Shown: positions 37,501 to 48,200, counted from the stretch's first letter. The stretch is 64,000 nucleotides of DNA from Callaeas wilsoni (GCA_013398955.1 VWPU01005343.1:481-64480); one strand, 5' to 3'. Made by a program: numbers and translations. Notes: generated by a model not told the origin, from the sequence alone.

Positions 37501-38028
37501 TTCTAGGACACTTACCTTGTAGTAGAGAATTTTGGAATTCAATCAGGTCACATTTTTTACAGAGGGAAGCAATATTAGACAGAAGATGAATACATATAGA
37601 ACTCCTTCCCACTCAAATGTGATCACACAGTTGATTCTGTGCTACAGACACTGAGGAAGAAAACCAAAATCCTTTCTACCTTGTGTACTTTTAGTTGGCA
37701 GACGTTATCTTCCCTCTTTGCCTGGCTTCAACCAATGCAAAAATACATAGAAAGCTTTGACTCACAGAAATGAGAATTACTTACCAATTTGTAACAATAC
37801 AGGTGTTACCAAAGCTGTCTCCATGGCATAACAAAATTCCCTGCCAAACATTACTGCACCATGCATCACCCACAGGCGTATCGGTATCCGGTCTATGGAT
37901 CCTTCACTAATGGTCTCCTCCCTACTTTCATTCTCCTTGTTTTCTGGTTTCTGAAGCTGTGCCACAGGTAGATCTTGAACTTGCATAGATTCCGAGTCAG
38001 CATTCTGAGGAGCCATTTTCATTACCAT
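7222..38028 (-). CDS. SLC45A4: SLC45A4, proton-coupled solute transporter of the SLC45 (MFS) family; spliced from 7 coding exons, 787 aa
   Basis: Join on the minus strand: 38028-37785, 13810-13622, 11261-11082, 10971-9896, 9796-9697, 8645-8434, 7584-7222. All introns are GT-AG and the exon lengths (244, 189, 180, 1076, 100, 212, 363) sum to 2,364 nt, one unbroken frame ending in TGA. The protein is near-identical in many stretches to mammalian SLC45A4: N-terminal [14 protein letters not shown], the MFS loop 2-3 signature [13 protein letters not shown] (residues 110-122), TM helices 1-6 (about 52-254), a long cytoplasmic loop (about 255-528), TM 7-12 (about 528-736) and a C-tail. The family moves substrate with protons; mammalian SLC45A4 has been linked to sucrose and more recently to polyamine transport, so the physiological substrate in birds is not settled by sequence. 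An N-S-T glycosylation site lies at 567-569. No break or missing exon was seen. Length is close to the human protein (about 770-810 aa). Confidence 0.97.
7585..8433 (-). other. SLC45A4 intron between coding exons 6 and 7 (849 bp)
   Basis: Begins GTATGT and ends TTGCAG on the gene strand. Apart from a short TA run near 8131-8142 I see no repeat, RNA gene or coding frame in it. Confidence 0.9.
8434..8645 (-). CDS. SLC45A4: SLC45A4 coding exon 6 (residues 597-667, helices 9-10)
   Basis: Acceptor CTGCAG|CC and donor AACAG|GTATGT; 212 nt. It encodes [18 protein letters not shown], helix 9 ([18 protein letters not shown]) and helix 10 ([18 protein letters not shown]), then the [14 protein letters not shown] loop. 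A CR1 3' end lies directly upstream of the acceptor, starting about 25 nt away. Confidence 0.96.
8671..8703 (-). mobile_element. CR1 3' end, short copy beside the exon 6 acceptor
   Basis: On the gene strand this reads CCTTCCAACCCAAACAATTC followed by TATGATT, the last bases of a CR1 element. Its 3' end lies about 25 nt from the splice acceptor of coding exon 6, so it occupies the usual branch-point zone. Confidence 0.7.
8710..8985 (-). mobile_element. CR1 LINE 3' fragment in intron 5-6
   Basis: The plus strand opens with two tandem GAATCACA units (the CR1 terminal ATTCTGTG repeat read backwards) and continues with the GGTTTGGGTTGAAAAGGACC, CCCAGGTTGCTCCAAGCCCC and CAGTGTCTCACCACCCTTGC blocks, up to the AGTTTGAAGGCATTTCCCC block near 8960-8985. 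It is sense with respect to SLC45A4 transcription. It is similar to the copy at 27894-28123 but in the opposite orientation. Confidence 0.92.
9577..9634 (+). mobile_element. Short CR1 3' tail in intron 5-6
   Basis: GGAGTTGGATGATCCTTGTG and the following CTTCCAAATCCGAATATTCC, then ATGATTCT, match the last 60 bases of a CR1 subfamily. Only the tail remains. Confidence 0.7.
9697..9796 (-). CDS. SLC45A4: SLC45A4 coding exon 5 (residues 564-597)
   Basis: Acceptor TTGCAG|GCC and donor TCAG|GTAAGA; 100 nt, entering in phase 0 and leaving in phase 1. It encodes the outside loop [14 protein letters not shown] with an N-S-T glycosylation site at 567-569, then helix 8 ([16 protein letters not shown]). 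It is separated from exon 4 by an intron of only 99 bp. Confidence 0.95.
9797..9895 (-). other. SLC45A4 intron between coding exons 4 and 5 (99 bp)
   Basis: A very short GT-AG intron (GTAGGA to TTGCAG). Reading on through the donor keeps the frame open for some 17 residues ([16 protein letters not shown]) before a stop, so retention would truncate the carrier after helix 7. Confidence 0.92.
9896..10971 (-). CDS. SLC45A4: SLC45A4 coding exon 4 (residues 205-563, helices 5-7 and cytoplasmic loop)
   Basis: The largest exon, 1,076 nt, with acceptor CCACAG|GTC and donor CAAAG|GTAGGA ending in phase 0. It completes helix 5 ([15 protein letters not shown]), gives helix 6 (about 232-254), and then the loop of about 270 residues that sets SLC45A4 apart from other SLC45 members. 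The loop begins acidic ([12 protein letters not shown]), carries an RRRR cluster at 432-435 followed by [15 protein letters not shown], a second basic run at 482-491 ([10 protein letters not shown]), and an acidic Ser/Thr/Glu patch at about 499-513, all likely cytosolic and possible phosphorylation or trafficking regions. Helix 7 ([20 protein letters not shown]) closes the exon. Local GC is higher than in the flanks. Confidence 0.97.
10972..11081 (-). other. SLC45A4 intron between coding exons 3 and 4 (110 bp)
   Basis: Short GT-AG intron (GTATGG to CCACAG). No feature inside. Confidence 0.92.
11082..11261 (-). CDS. SLC45A4: SLC45A4 coding exon 3 (residues 145-205, helices 4-5)
   Basis: Acceptor CCCCAG|GTC and donor GCTG|GTATGG; 180 nt, phase 1 at both ends. 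It encodes the [15 protein letters not shown] helix, the highly conserved [17 protein letters not shown] loop (about 173-189) and the [12 protein letters not shown] start of helix 5. From memory residue 172 is Ser in human and Cys here, a mild change next to the conserved Asp. Confidence 0.96.
11262..13621 (-). other. SLC45A4 intron between coding exons 2 and 3 (2,360 bp)
   Basis: Begins GTAAAT and ends CCCCAG. No transposon, RNA gene or coding frame that I can support; the open frames here (for example 12158-12487 minus) look random. Confidence 0.88.
13622..13810 (-). CDS. SLC45A4: SLC45A4 coding exon 2 (residues 82-145, helices 2-3)
   Basis: Acceptor TTTTAG|GTC and donor ATAG|GTAAAT; 189 nt, phase 1 at both ends. 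It encodes [14 protein letters not shown], helix 2, the MFS motif-A-like loop [13 protein letters not shown] and helix 3 ([16 protein letters not shown]). The D111, R112 and R119-R121 residues of the loop are intact, which argues for a functional carrier. Confidence 0.96.
16647..16662 (+). repeat. Poly-A run
   Basis: Sixteen A in a row on the plus strand with no recognisable retroelement body upstream. Confidence 0.85.
18522..18548 (+). repeat. GT dinucleotide microsatellite
   Basis: About 13 TG units with one TA interruption (near 18535), in the first coding intron. Likely to vary in length between individuals. Confidence 0.92.
27074..27162. repeat. TA-rich low-complexity block
   Basis: Repeated TATATA and TTATATAT words, with ACAAGTTATAT at both ends (near 27074 and 27147). 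It lies about 730 bp left of the intronic CR1 copy. Confidence 0.85.
27894..28123 (+). mobile_element. CR1 LINE 3' fragment in intron 1-2
   Basis: Reads GGTTAGGTATTAGGAAGAAA, then TGCCCAGAGAAGCCGTGG, GGAGCAACCTGGGATAGTGG and a tail ending CATTCTATGATTCTATATT. This is a typical 5'-truncated CR1 3' end, antisense to SLC45A4. Its body is closely similar to the copy at 8710-8985 but on the opposite strand. Confidence 0.92.
28838..28853 (+). repeat. G-rich run
   Basis: G6-T-G5-A-G3 on the plus strand. It could fold as a quadruplex on the non-transcript strand, but it is isolated and short. Confidence 0.7.
31365..31405. repeat. 41-bp hairpin with perfect 13-bp arms
   Basis: Left arm AAAGAGTGTTCAC (31365-31377) and right arm GTGAACACTCTTT (31393-31405) are exact reverse complements around a 15-base spacer that itself can add an AGT/ACT pair over a TTTT loop. 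The flanks do not extend the stem, so it is shorter than a typical microRNA precursor. Confidence 0.8.
37785..38028 (-). CDS. SLC45A4: SLC45A4 coding exon 1 (residues 1-82, first helix)
   Basis: Encodes the acidic N-terminal tail and transmembrane helix 1 (about 52-80, with the [16 protein letters not shown] core). It ends in phase 1 at ATTG|GTAAGT, a strong donor. Three in-frame ATGs open the exon: 38026-38028 (T at -3, weak), 38020-38022 (G at -3, but A at +4), and 38014-38016 (A at -3 and G at +4, the strongest Kozak context). I list the first ATG; initiation at the third would remove four residues. The exon continues upstream as 5' UTR; a possible acceptor AG on the gene strand at 38053-38054 is only a guess. 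Confidence 0.95.
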
Positions 38029-38458
38029 AAAAAATATATATATTTGTTATATCTATATAAATAATACTACCATAACTCCACAAACAAGTTAGGGTGTCTT
38101 CTCTTTCAGCTTCTGTTCCTCAGGCGAGTAATGCTTATATTCCTCTTGTACAAACAGGTATCTTGCAATTTCTTTATAGATACGAGACATTAAGAATGAA
38201 AAGCTATTTGGTAGGAATTTCAACATATGGCTTGCTGGTTTACTGTGAGTTAGAGTTAAAAATCCATAATTGCCATTCAGTTAATACCAGTTTCATAATT
38301 ATTATTGAAGAAGTGCTGAAGTTGTTATTCGTGCTACACAGAGGTGGAAAGGCGACACAAAGAGGTGCTCCACTGTTAATCCCCATCGAGTGGCTGATTA
38401 ATCTGCAAAAAAAAGCAAGCATTTAAAAATTTCAATAGGATTTTTCAGGATATTGTGT

Positions 38459-38466
38459 CCCCCCCC
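38459..38466 (+). repeat. C8 homopolymer
   Basis: Eight C in a row on the plus strand about 430 bp upstream of the first coding exon. A likely place for sequencing length errors; no function inferred. Confidence 0.8.
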
Positions 38467-41400
38467 TTAACCATATAACCTATTTCCTGCTTCATGCTTT
38501 CCATTGTCCTTGCCTAGCGTAGGGTCCTTTATTTCACATTCCCTCCTACCTCTGCACTTTCCATTGAAAAGCAGTTGTGCCTTGTATTTAAATGATGCTT
38601 TACTGTACTCCAGTTCCTCTGGTTTGTGGTCCTACACAAAGCCACAGAAGAATGTCAGGGTACCTGTCCAAGATCCTCAGAACACTGAGCACAAGACTAA
38701 AATTCTGGGAAATTTAAAGCAGGTTGAATTTCAGAAACAGCATAGGATATTCCAGTTCTATGCCAGGAAGATGATTCATCAATTACCATGGTCACACAGA
38801 CATCTCCATTTAGACTTTTGGAAGCTGCAAGTTACTTTGCAGTAACTATCACACCATTTTATACTGGATATATTTCTCAAGGAAGCATGAGCAAAATAAG
38901 CCATGATGACTGTAACTAAGGATTGATATTTAAATATTTAAACTTTAATGAAGATATACACAGCACATGAATTCATCTTCTTTCTGCACACAAGACCAGA
39001 GCATCTTACTCCCACATCCTGTGAGGCTGCTGAAATTTGTGAAAGCAGAATAGTACAATATCTTCCACATTAAAATTATTAAAATATATTCTAACCAGGT
39101 AAGACGAGCTTCTTCTGTATCTTCCCCTTCTTTGTGCCATAGACAAAATCTAAGCAGATGTACAAATACTGCACCATGCCAATGTGTTTAAGCACTTAGG
39201 AGAAGAAAACAACGCATCTTATAAAAAGTCAGATTACATAATGTTTGTACTAGGAGGATGCATATTTACATTTCTGCACACAGGGTGACTGAGCTGTGAC
39301 CTCAGGACAAAACCCCTCAGGGATATGGTTCCATGAAATGCTGGCTCTGGCAGCAAAGCTGGCCTCAGTAGAAGTCTCTACGCTGCAATTCCCTGTGGTT
39401 GTGGCAAAACAAACTCTTTGTGGGCTTAGGCACACACCAGGCCATTAAGTGGTGAGCCTAAAACTGAGTCTTAGGAAACAGACGATGTTTGGTGTTTAAA
39501 GCACATCACAGAGCAGCTCTGATCGAGTGTGACCTGAGACACTCTTCTACTGAAAGTGCATCACAAGAACACCATCTTGAGCACTCCCCCCTGCTGATGC
39601 CCTCCTTTGAGCTGTTTATTGCATATATTTTGTTCTTCCATTCAAAAGCATCCTTTTTGGTCCATGTCTTTTCTTCTTCCAGGCTCCTCCAGATTACTGG
39701 AATTCTCATATTTGATCACCTCAACAACAAACTAATACTAAAATTTTATTTTGAGCTGGACAAATCTTTAAATCCCATGAGAAAGTTAAAATAACTTACT
39801 GAACTAGTTCTAGAAACCAAGTTTTAAGTTCAAGCTTTTTCTAAAAGCACTAAATAGCTCAGAACAAAATGGACTCAGAAAGGATTTCTCTACCCACTCC
39901 GAATTAATAGAAATTAAGATGTAAGTAGTTTATCATAAATGTAAAGTACTCTGTGTATTAAAAAACACATCCACTTTACATAATACAAGTTCTGAGTGAG
40001 TAAAGCCTACAAAAGATGTTCCGGAGTAGGAGCAATTATTTTAATTACAGGCTAGTCATAAAATGTTTCACTGCTGGCAGACTGAGGCAACATGATATTC
40101 AGTAGAATTTGAAAGTATACATGTTAGCTCTCATTATTCAAAAATCAGCAGAACATGTATGTTGTATTTCAGACTAAGGATCATGGATTACTCTCCTGCA
40201 CAATCTGGCTTAAAAGTCCCTACTGTTTTCTCACACCTGATTTCCACTTCCTTCCCTCCTAAAGGATTTCGTTCCCTTTCCCTAAACACCTCCTTTCATA
40301 TGCAGTTCCTGGGTGAGGCACTGAAAGGAAGGCAGTTCATCACTCCAGAATACTCTGTGATGCACTGGGGCAGCCTGCACATGGCAAAGAGGATGACACC
40401 AAGCCATAAGCACTTGTCCAGGGACAGGATAAAGAGGTAGGACAAAAGAGGATATCTGAGATTTAGCCCATTTGAACAAGGCTCTTAAGGGATGACTGAA
40501 AAAGTTATTTCTGAAGCAGAAGATGATGGGGAGTGATCAGATAATTTAAGAGCCAGGAATAATGGGTGGTAGATGGAGGTAGACTTTGAAGCTGTAATTG
40601 ACACAGATAAGAACAGCATATTTTAAACATGCCAGAAAAAGCAGTTACAGTGTTCAAGTGCAGTAGCAAGAGGCACAATGGACAGGTTTTATCTAAAAGA
40701 ACAGAGAATTACTGTTCCATTATGCCCATTTTGTGGTAAGCATAACGCTAGGCTTCCTGCAGCACTTTCATCTGAGTCCAAGTGCACATCTAGTACAAGA
40801 GGCAGAGAATAACAAGAGCCTCTCAGAAAGGTCTTCAGTTCTTTCGTAAGCCCTGCTCAGTTGTGTTCATATTCATTTTAGACTGATATATATTCTGCTA
40901 CTGCTTTTTCCAAGTTCATTTTGAATTTGGCAAGTCTGAATAGTGGCATTCTTTCTTCTCAAAGAGTGAGACAAATTCATTTACCTGATGGAAGTAAATA
41001 TAAGAGGCTTTTATGCAGCAAAGAACTCCAAAATAAATGGCACCTGAAGAGAAGCTGGATTAAAATACCAATGCAGAATTCTCTGATGTCTGCATCCAGC
41101 ACAAATTGTTTTTCATGGCTGGTTTTCAAGGGCATTTTCATAACTAACAACAAATAAAGCAGTGGAATGATGAATTATATCCATGGGAAAAGATTCACGT
41201 TGGGCATTGTACACAGGTTGGGTGTGAAGAGAACTTTAGATACAGAAATATTTCTGATCTTGCTGAGTGTTTGTGGGAGGGGGGAACTGATGACACTGGC
41301 TCTTTGTCAGCTTAATTGCACGTTTTACTTTGACCTTTGGCCATGTTTTAGCAATGACAAAAACCTTAAAAACAATAGTTAATATTTCAACCAAACAGGT

Positions 41401-44400
41401 GAGTAATATATTCCAAAAACTAATCTGTAAGAAAAATTTTATAAAGCTTCTCAAATTGCTTGCAATCTTATCTGTTATACTTTTACACCTACCTTCCACT
41501 GAGGCATAATATGACTGTGTCAAACACAGAACATGTTACAGGCTTGACAAGTCAATAAGCCAGTGCCTCAAATAGGCACTGTTCCTCAGACAGAGCCTGT
41601 GAAGCATCAAAGATCCAAAGGAAAATCACTGCCTTTCCTCAGGGTTTGCCAAAGAACAGGAAGTGTTATATAGGTCATATCTGTAGCCCACAAAATTCCA
41701 TGGTTTTCTTTTCCCTAGTGAGCACTACGATGCTTAAGATGCACAAGGAGCTCATGCTACACAACTATGCAACATAATGCCTCGGGCAAATGACTTCTAT
41801 CACACATCTCAGCGCGTTTTTAAGTTCAGGACTTGGAGGTTTGACAAGCAGTGTTCCTGCATTTGTGATGTCACCATCTGGAGGTCAGCAGACTGGTAGT
41901 ACATCCATCAATACCAAAATAAATGAGGTTAACAGTGATCCTGCCCAAATCTTTTAAGACTGAACTATTTTAGATGCATGTTTCCAGATCTCTCTTGCTA
42001 ACAAGGAATAGGAATGCATTGTTTGACAAGTAACTAGAATTTCTGAACCAGTGCCAAAGCATGACTGTAAGCTGTGGAGTACACAGCATATTTCAGGTAA
42101 TCGTGCACATATTTTTTTGAGCTGTAATAAAACTTAGTAAGTAGAAAACAGTTAAATGGGCCCAACTGGATACCATGAAGATTTCAAATATTTTGGAAGG
42201 TTTTCTTCCTATAAAGCCATTGGGCATTCCCTCAGGCAGTTACTGGTGTAAGAAACAATCTCAGAAGAGCTGGTATGCACTAGTTATAAAAATCCAAGAC
42301 AATGAGAAAAATAAGCACAGTCTATGAAAAACTGGAATGAACAAACTGAAAAGGATAGAAACAGTTCTGTCCAAGTACTACTGAATATCTAAGGAAAAAA
42401 GGAGAGGATCAAACAGAGACAAACTACCCCTTATCTCCTCCTCTTATTTGAAGTTTATTGCATTAACTTTCAGTCATTTATGTAGTTATCTCCTGTCTTC
42501 AAGATCTGCCTCTTACATTATCATGACTTTCTTTTACATGCAAGGATACAGACTGACCAAAGTTGTCTCAAATCATGAAGAACCACATTCAGTTTTGCTC
42601 ACAGGAACTATTTTCTAATGATGTAGGAAATACTCTAACTCAAAGATTCTACGATTTTAAATTAATTCTACCTTCTTGATGCTGAAAGGAAGGATGAAGA
42701 GACATCTTGAGCCATCATTGCACACAATGTCTTTTCATTGTTTACCACTACCTTCACAAGAGAAAATAGCTAAGAAGCAATTAATCAATTATTACAGAAT
42801 TTAAAGGGCTTTAATGATTCTGGTCACAGTTGTCATCATCACATTAGGACCTGTCAGCGATCCATTCTGCCCAACACGTCAAAAAATCCCCAAACAACAA
42901 CAAAAAAAACCCAAGTAAGAGTACTTCTTCATGAAATATTCAAGTGTTTACTTGTAAAAAAGGTGTAAGACTGCAGGAGCTGCCAGTCTAATAGGAGAAG
43001 ATTTTTATTCCTCCCAGAGCCTTACAACTTACCCTCCTCCAATGCTTCAATGAGTGCATCCCACAGACATCCATGCTAGCAACCACACTATTTCACCTGT
43101 GAATCACATCAGGCTGACAAGCCTGTAAGTGCCCAGTCATTCCATTTATTTGTCAAATACTTTTCCGCAAAATTGGTTTATGCTCAGGTTTTCAAGTAAT
43201 GTGGCCATCTCTTGAAAAGTTATGTAGATTGATTTAAGTTTAGCTTTAATATTAGGCTGAGAAAGAAAGGCATTCCGAGTTTATTTGTCTTTTTCTCAGG
43301 CTAAATAAATGTTTGGCTGAGCACTTCCACCTGCCATGTTGCAGACGAACATCACTTATTATTCCTTCCACAATTCAATGCAAAGTGGACAATGGGTTCT
43401 GCTTCAGCATCTGACTGGCTTTGTGAAAGGACACATCGTTTGGGCTTGTGCCTTTTCAAGAGTAAAATGGCTTTTGTCCAAGCATAATTACTGCTGTTTT
43501 GAGTTCAAATGCTCTGTGCTCCACTGCACCAACAAAGAGAATGCTGCTGCAAAAGAGCAGTTCTTAAAGGCAAGGCTGACCTTCAATCCCTCTCCAAGTG
43601 TAGCTACACCACCTTACATTAAAAATTACTCTGTAAGATCAGGCAACTGATTTTGTAAAGAAATATCACATAAAATACATTACCAGTTTATCACACTGCT
43701 TACACTCTAGGTTTCTCAATCACTTTAAGATGGTATAAACAAGTACTTCCTCTAAGAGCACCAGTCTGTTCTTCCTCTTCTTTGCCCCTGGTTCCTTACT
43801 CCCACTGCTTCCTGCACAGCCACACCGGCAGCACAGCGGCGAACCAGACACTGTAACTGATCCAGGCTGAAAACTAAGCTGAAAAAAACATGTCCAAGCA
43901 GCTAACGAAATCCTTTATAAAATCAAGTTGGCTGCATGGATCCATACCATCGTAACAGGGAGGCACAAGAGCGACTGGAAGTGTCCCTTTGGGCAGAAAT
44001 ACCCAAAGCCAGTGTGAAATTGCAGCTCACAGAGGAAAGGATCTGTCGGTGGATCCCTGCGGCTACAAGGTCAAAAAGCAAACTCATCTGCCCAGCTCCA
44101 GACACCTGCTGTGCAGAAGGCAGAAGGATCCTCAGGCATGCTGGGAGAACTCTCATGTATTCTCCTTGTACTTGCCAGATGCAAGGCAGAACACCACTTG
44201 CTTGGCCAACAGGCAGCTATTTTCTCCCTGGCTGTTTTGCGGCTCCGTTGCTAATTATTAGCAGCTGTTTATAGTAACAGAACTGGCCACAAGGGATGGT
44301 TTTTTGGCCCATGTCAATACTCAAGTGTTCAGTCACTGCACTAGGAAGAAAAGCATCTAGAACACATACCTGGAGGTTTTAGCCCAGCTGGATAAATGTG

Positions 44401-44460
44401 CTCAACTACCCTACTCAAAGTTCAGAGGAAGGGCTGTATCCTTCTGTGACCTGATGAAGC

Positions 44461-44538
44461 TGTTCCATCATAAAGGTGTAGACAAACCCTGTGACTTTCT
44501 GTTCCGTCACAAAGGTGTAGACAAACCCTGTGACTTTC
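44461..44538 (+). repeat. 39-bp tandem duplication (two copies)
   Basis: Copies at 44461-44499 and 44500-44538 differ at only two positions (CATCAT versus CGTCAC). The shared core is AAAGGTGTAGACAAACCC followed by TGTGACTTTC. In copy 2, GTCACA and TGTGAC form a 6-bp inverted repeat around 17 bases. The low divergence implies a fairly recent duplication. Confidence 0.9.
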
Positions 44539-45089
44539 TATATAGGTGAGTCATAAGGCCGTCTGGTTCAAAAGGGCAGCAATTATAGGCAGGCAGTTGT
44601 TTAAATTCCCATGAAGACTTCTGACAGCTAAATGCAAACATTGAAAGCTTTTTAGCTACTACTTTCTAAAAACAGAACTGTATTAACCCTATCAGAGGGG
44701 GAAGACTACACTTGTTCAGGAATAATTTTTTAAAACATCAATTATATTATGTATTATTAACAACATTTCCATACATGAGCTATGTTACCTCCAGATCCTG
44801 AAAGTCAGCCTCTCATTTTAAAACAGTCGTACATTACACTGGACTGGCCTGTTGTGAATCACTAAAACTCTGTCAAAGGAAAAAGGTTAAGGCTAACTGG
44901 GTGCAATAAAGAACCATATTTGACATGTCCTAACATGATCTAATTCATCATTCAGGTAATCAAAGGCATTGAAACACAACAGCATAAACCAGCTTCTTCT
45001 ACAAGGACATCATGCGTAAACAACCCTATGACTAACACTGACTGCAGGTCAGATTCTTAGCAAGTTCATCTTGAAACCTAAGATTTAAG

Positions 45090-45225
45090 CAAAAACAAAC
45101 CAAACAAAATACCAAACCAACCAACCAACCCACCCAAAAACAAAAAAAAACCCAGACAAAAAACTCCAAACCAAACCACACCAAAAAAAAAAGGAAAAAA
45201 AAAAGAAAAAAAAATAGAGAAAAGA
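45090..45225 (+). repeat. A/C-rich low-complexity tract
   Basis: About 135 bases almost wholly A and C on the plus strand, passing into an A-rich end with a few G. It includes CCAACCAACCAACCCACCC (45117-45135), so the gene strand carries GGGTGGGTTGGTTGGTTGG, a potential quadruplex former in nascent RNA if this lies in an SLC45A4 intron. Confidence 0.88.
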
Positions 45226-48200
45226 GCCACTGGGAACAGCACAGTGTTTTGCATCATGACCTACTTTTGAAGCTACCACACAATTTAGGCCACAGAAGCA
45301 AGGTCTGGGCAGGGACGAGTCATTCTGCAGCACGTTGTGAATTAAAACGATATGGAGCAATCCACCTCACACGGAGAAAGAGCATTTTTCCCACTTCTTC
45401 CAACACAAACCTTTGCCTGCCCTCAAGACTCTTCACACACTGTAAGTCAGCTGATATATTTTAAAACCTCTGCCTTGCTGTTTAAGCCAGAACATGATGT
45501 TTGAAATACAAATTCATCTAAGAGAAGCAGATGATGCTGGCAGCTTTTCTATTCTTTAACGCTGAACATCTGACATCCTCTACTCCCTCAACAAATAAAT
45601 ATCCAAACCACAATCCAAAACATAAAAGGAAGGGTGCGAACAGCTTGATTTTGGAAGGGTTAATGAAGACTTGTTGCACCCTTTCCTTGGTATGTATACA
45701 AAATTCCAGAAATTATCAAAGCCTGACATACACGGGCTTACAAACTCCAGCCCTGCCTAAGTTAAATCTTCCACAGGGTTTCCTGCTTCCTTCTTTCCAT
45801 AAAGCATGGCCTTGACTAGAACGCCCTTAGCTTTTTTGGGTCCCTCTTTCCACCTCCTTCCAGCTTATTCAGCAAATGACCAAGAGTAAGATTTTGGCTC
45901 CTGCTGGAAGATGTGGTGATGCAGTCACAGACAGCAATCTGGGCATGACAAACTCCCCTGATGGGAATTTTCCTGCCCAGACACATGAGGAGGACTAGAA
46001 AGCTCAAGAGGTAAAGTGGATAGCTGAAGGTGCTTGTGACATCAAGGAGAATAGCTTTGTAAGATAGCACTATTTCATCATTCTTTGTATTTTTGGGGCC
46101 AACATAATTTCTCCATTCATTACTGGGAAAAATACATAGGAAATCATGGGTCTTTATGCAATTACTGAAACAATTCTGGGAAGCCATCTTTTTAAGAGGG
46201 ATCCAGAATTTAATGTGAGACAGACTTTATTCAGTGGATTGGATATTATACTGCTCCCTAAAGGCACAGCCTGCTGCTAATATTAGATCAGATTACATTG
46301 TTAAATCACGGCTGCTGCTGTTTTTAGTAGGAAATACTTCATTTTGTTAAACTGAAGAGGTGGCATTATCTGATTTAACTTGTATTTTGATTTACTGATA
46401 GGTAAAAAAAGTCATATATACTCACATTACCTTCATGTTTTTTAATACAGATACATTAAACAAGTAAACAGCTAAGGGGGTATGTGCATAAATAGCAGTA
46501 GAGAAGCCTTCAGAGCTAATGGAAAACATATCAGCTGGACCAGGGATGCTGGGAAGAAAACAGACACTAAGAAGCAGTTTCACAACACAGCAAAGACACA
46601 AGCATACCTGATTTGTGATGGCTGGATCTCCAATCAGCAGGTTCTACACCCAAAATTAGGTAAAGGGCAAGACAGTAAGCACAAACAGCTTTCAAAACCA
46701 AAAACTAACAACCAAGTCACCACAAAAGCACAAAACTCAAAACCTCATGGGGACAGAGATCACTCAGGCCAGTGTGCAAATATGCTATTATGGGCTGACA
46801 CTGCTGGCAGTAATGACTTTCATTAAGAAAACCCACTGATTCAGTCAGATAGGCACAAACTTCAGTCTGGCCTGAGCTAAAAGTATGGTCCAGCTTGGAA
46901 TGTCCTACTAAAAGATCCTCAGGTTTTTAAACCATGTTGAACACAAATGTTATCTCCTATTAGAATTAAACAGATTTGTCTCCTCTGTCTCTTTGAAGTA
47001 GAACAACAGAGGAAAACAAAATCAAGGCTATCATCAGCAAACATCTTAATACATAACCAAGTGGATTAACTGCACCAATCCCACCTTCCTGCAGAAGGAA
47101 GGGCAATGTCTAACCCAGCAGGGCTGGTGGTGCAGGAATAATCCTATCAGGACATCATTGCCAGTAGCATTTTTTTTCCCTGCAAGTTCATTCTGTCCTC
47201 CTGATTGCAGTGGGGAAAGAGGAATACACCAGAGCAACCTTTGCAAATTCTCCAGAATAAGAAATACTTTCTGTAATAGGTTGAGACTAGAGTTTTGCAT
47301 GACTATTCATCGATAAAAATAGTCAAGCCAGGACCGATTACTTAGTTTGTATCTGCAAAGTTAGACATTCCTTGCAGATGCTACGGTACCTACCATGAAA
47401 AGCACGTTATTTTCACGTACTGGCATTTAAATTAATCATATTCACTGCCTGAAAATTCACAGGCTGGTTTCTTCAGGCTGCAAATGCTTAAGAAGCCCAA
47501 ATACTGCCAGAATATGTATTAGACAATTACAGAAGCTATTCAATAGATCAAGACAAAAAAAGAGCACAGCATAGATCTTCATAAGCCAACTTCCCCTAGC
47601 ATATCATTAACGTCTGCAAAGTCTAATTCATTGGAATTATCTCCAATTACCAGTCCCTAAATGCATTACCATCATTCAATCTCAGAAAACTCTGTTAAAG
47701 GAAGCTTTTGAAAACATCCCTAGAATTTTGTTCACCCTCCAACAAAGACAGAGAAGTCAGGTTTTGACCAGATTTTACTAACTCTGAGGAAATAATTACT
47801 CCCTCAGAGAAAACCCAAAACATCTCAGAAGAGGGTTTCTCACATTTTAGATTCTCCAAAGGGTTTGTAAACAAGTATATATAACTGGTTATATCATCTT
47901 GCACCAAGTGTTCTCACTTTGCCTTGTTTGAGTGGACTCACAGATCAAAGGGGAACCTCACCGCCGTGACTGCTTGGTAATAAACCAGCATTTACAGCCT
48001 AACCTGCAGTTCGAGCCCACACCGACTCATCACGACTGCTGGAAATTGTCTCCTGTCAGCACAAAGGAGAGATTCCTTTCCTTCCCCACCCAAGCTTCAC
48101 CGAGCTTCCCTCCATCTGAGCCAAGGAAAATACTCTAACATCCTCTGATGAAGTATTAAATGGAACTCATCATTTCAGGACTGAAAGAAAGGAATAAAGG

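Larger units (their letters stand above)
13811..37784 (-). other. SLC45A4 intron between coding exons 1 and 2 (23,974 bp)
   Basis: Begins GTAAGT and ends TTTTAG. The content is A+T-rich unique-looking sequence with one CR1 copy (27894-28123), a GT repeat (18522-18548), a poly-A run (16647-16662), a TA-rich block (27074-27162), a G-rich run (28838-28853) and a perfect-arm hairpin (31365-31405). Open frames up to 150 codons (29418-29870 plus) have no recognisable domain. Outside the listed items I see no gene in 13811-18500, 18600-27000 or 28200-37700. Confidence 0.88.

Noticed and set aside
45085..45360. Phe/Trp/Val-rich frame resembling membrane protein
   Set aside because: Translation of the low-complexity A/C tract read on the other strand; the same applies to frames at 58099-58463.
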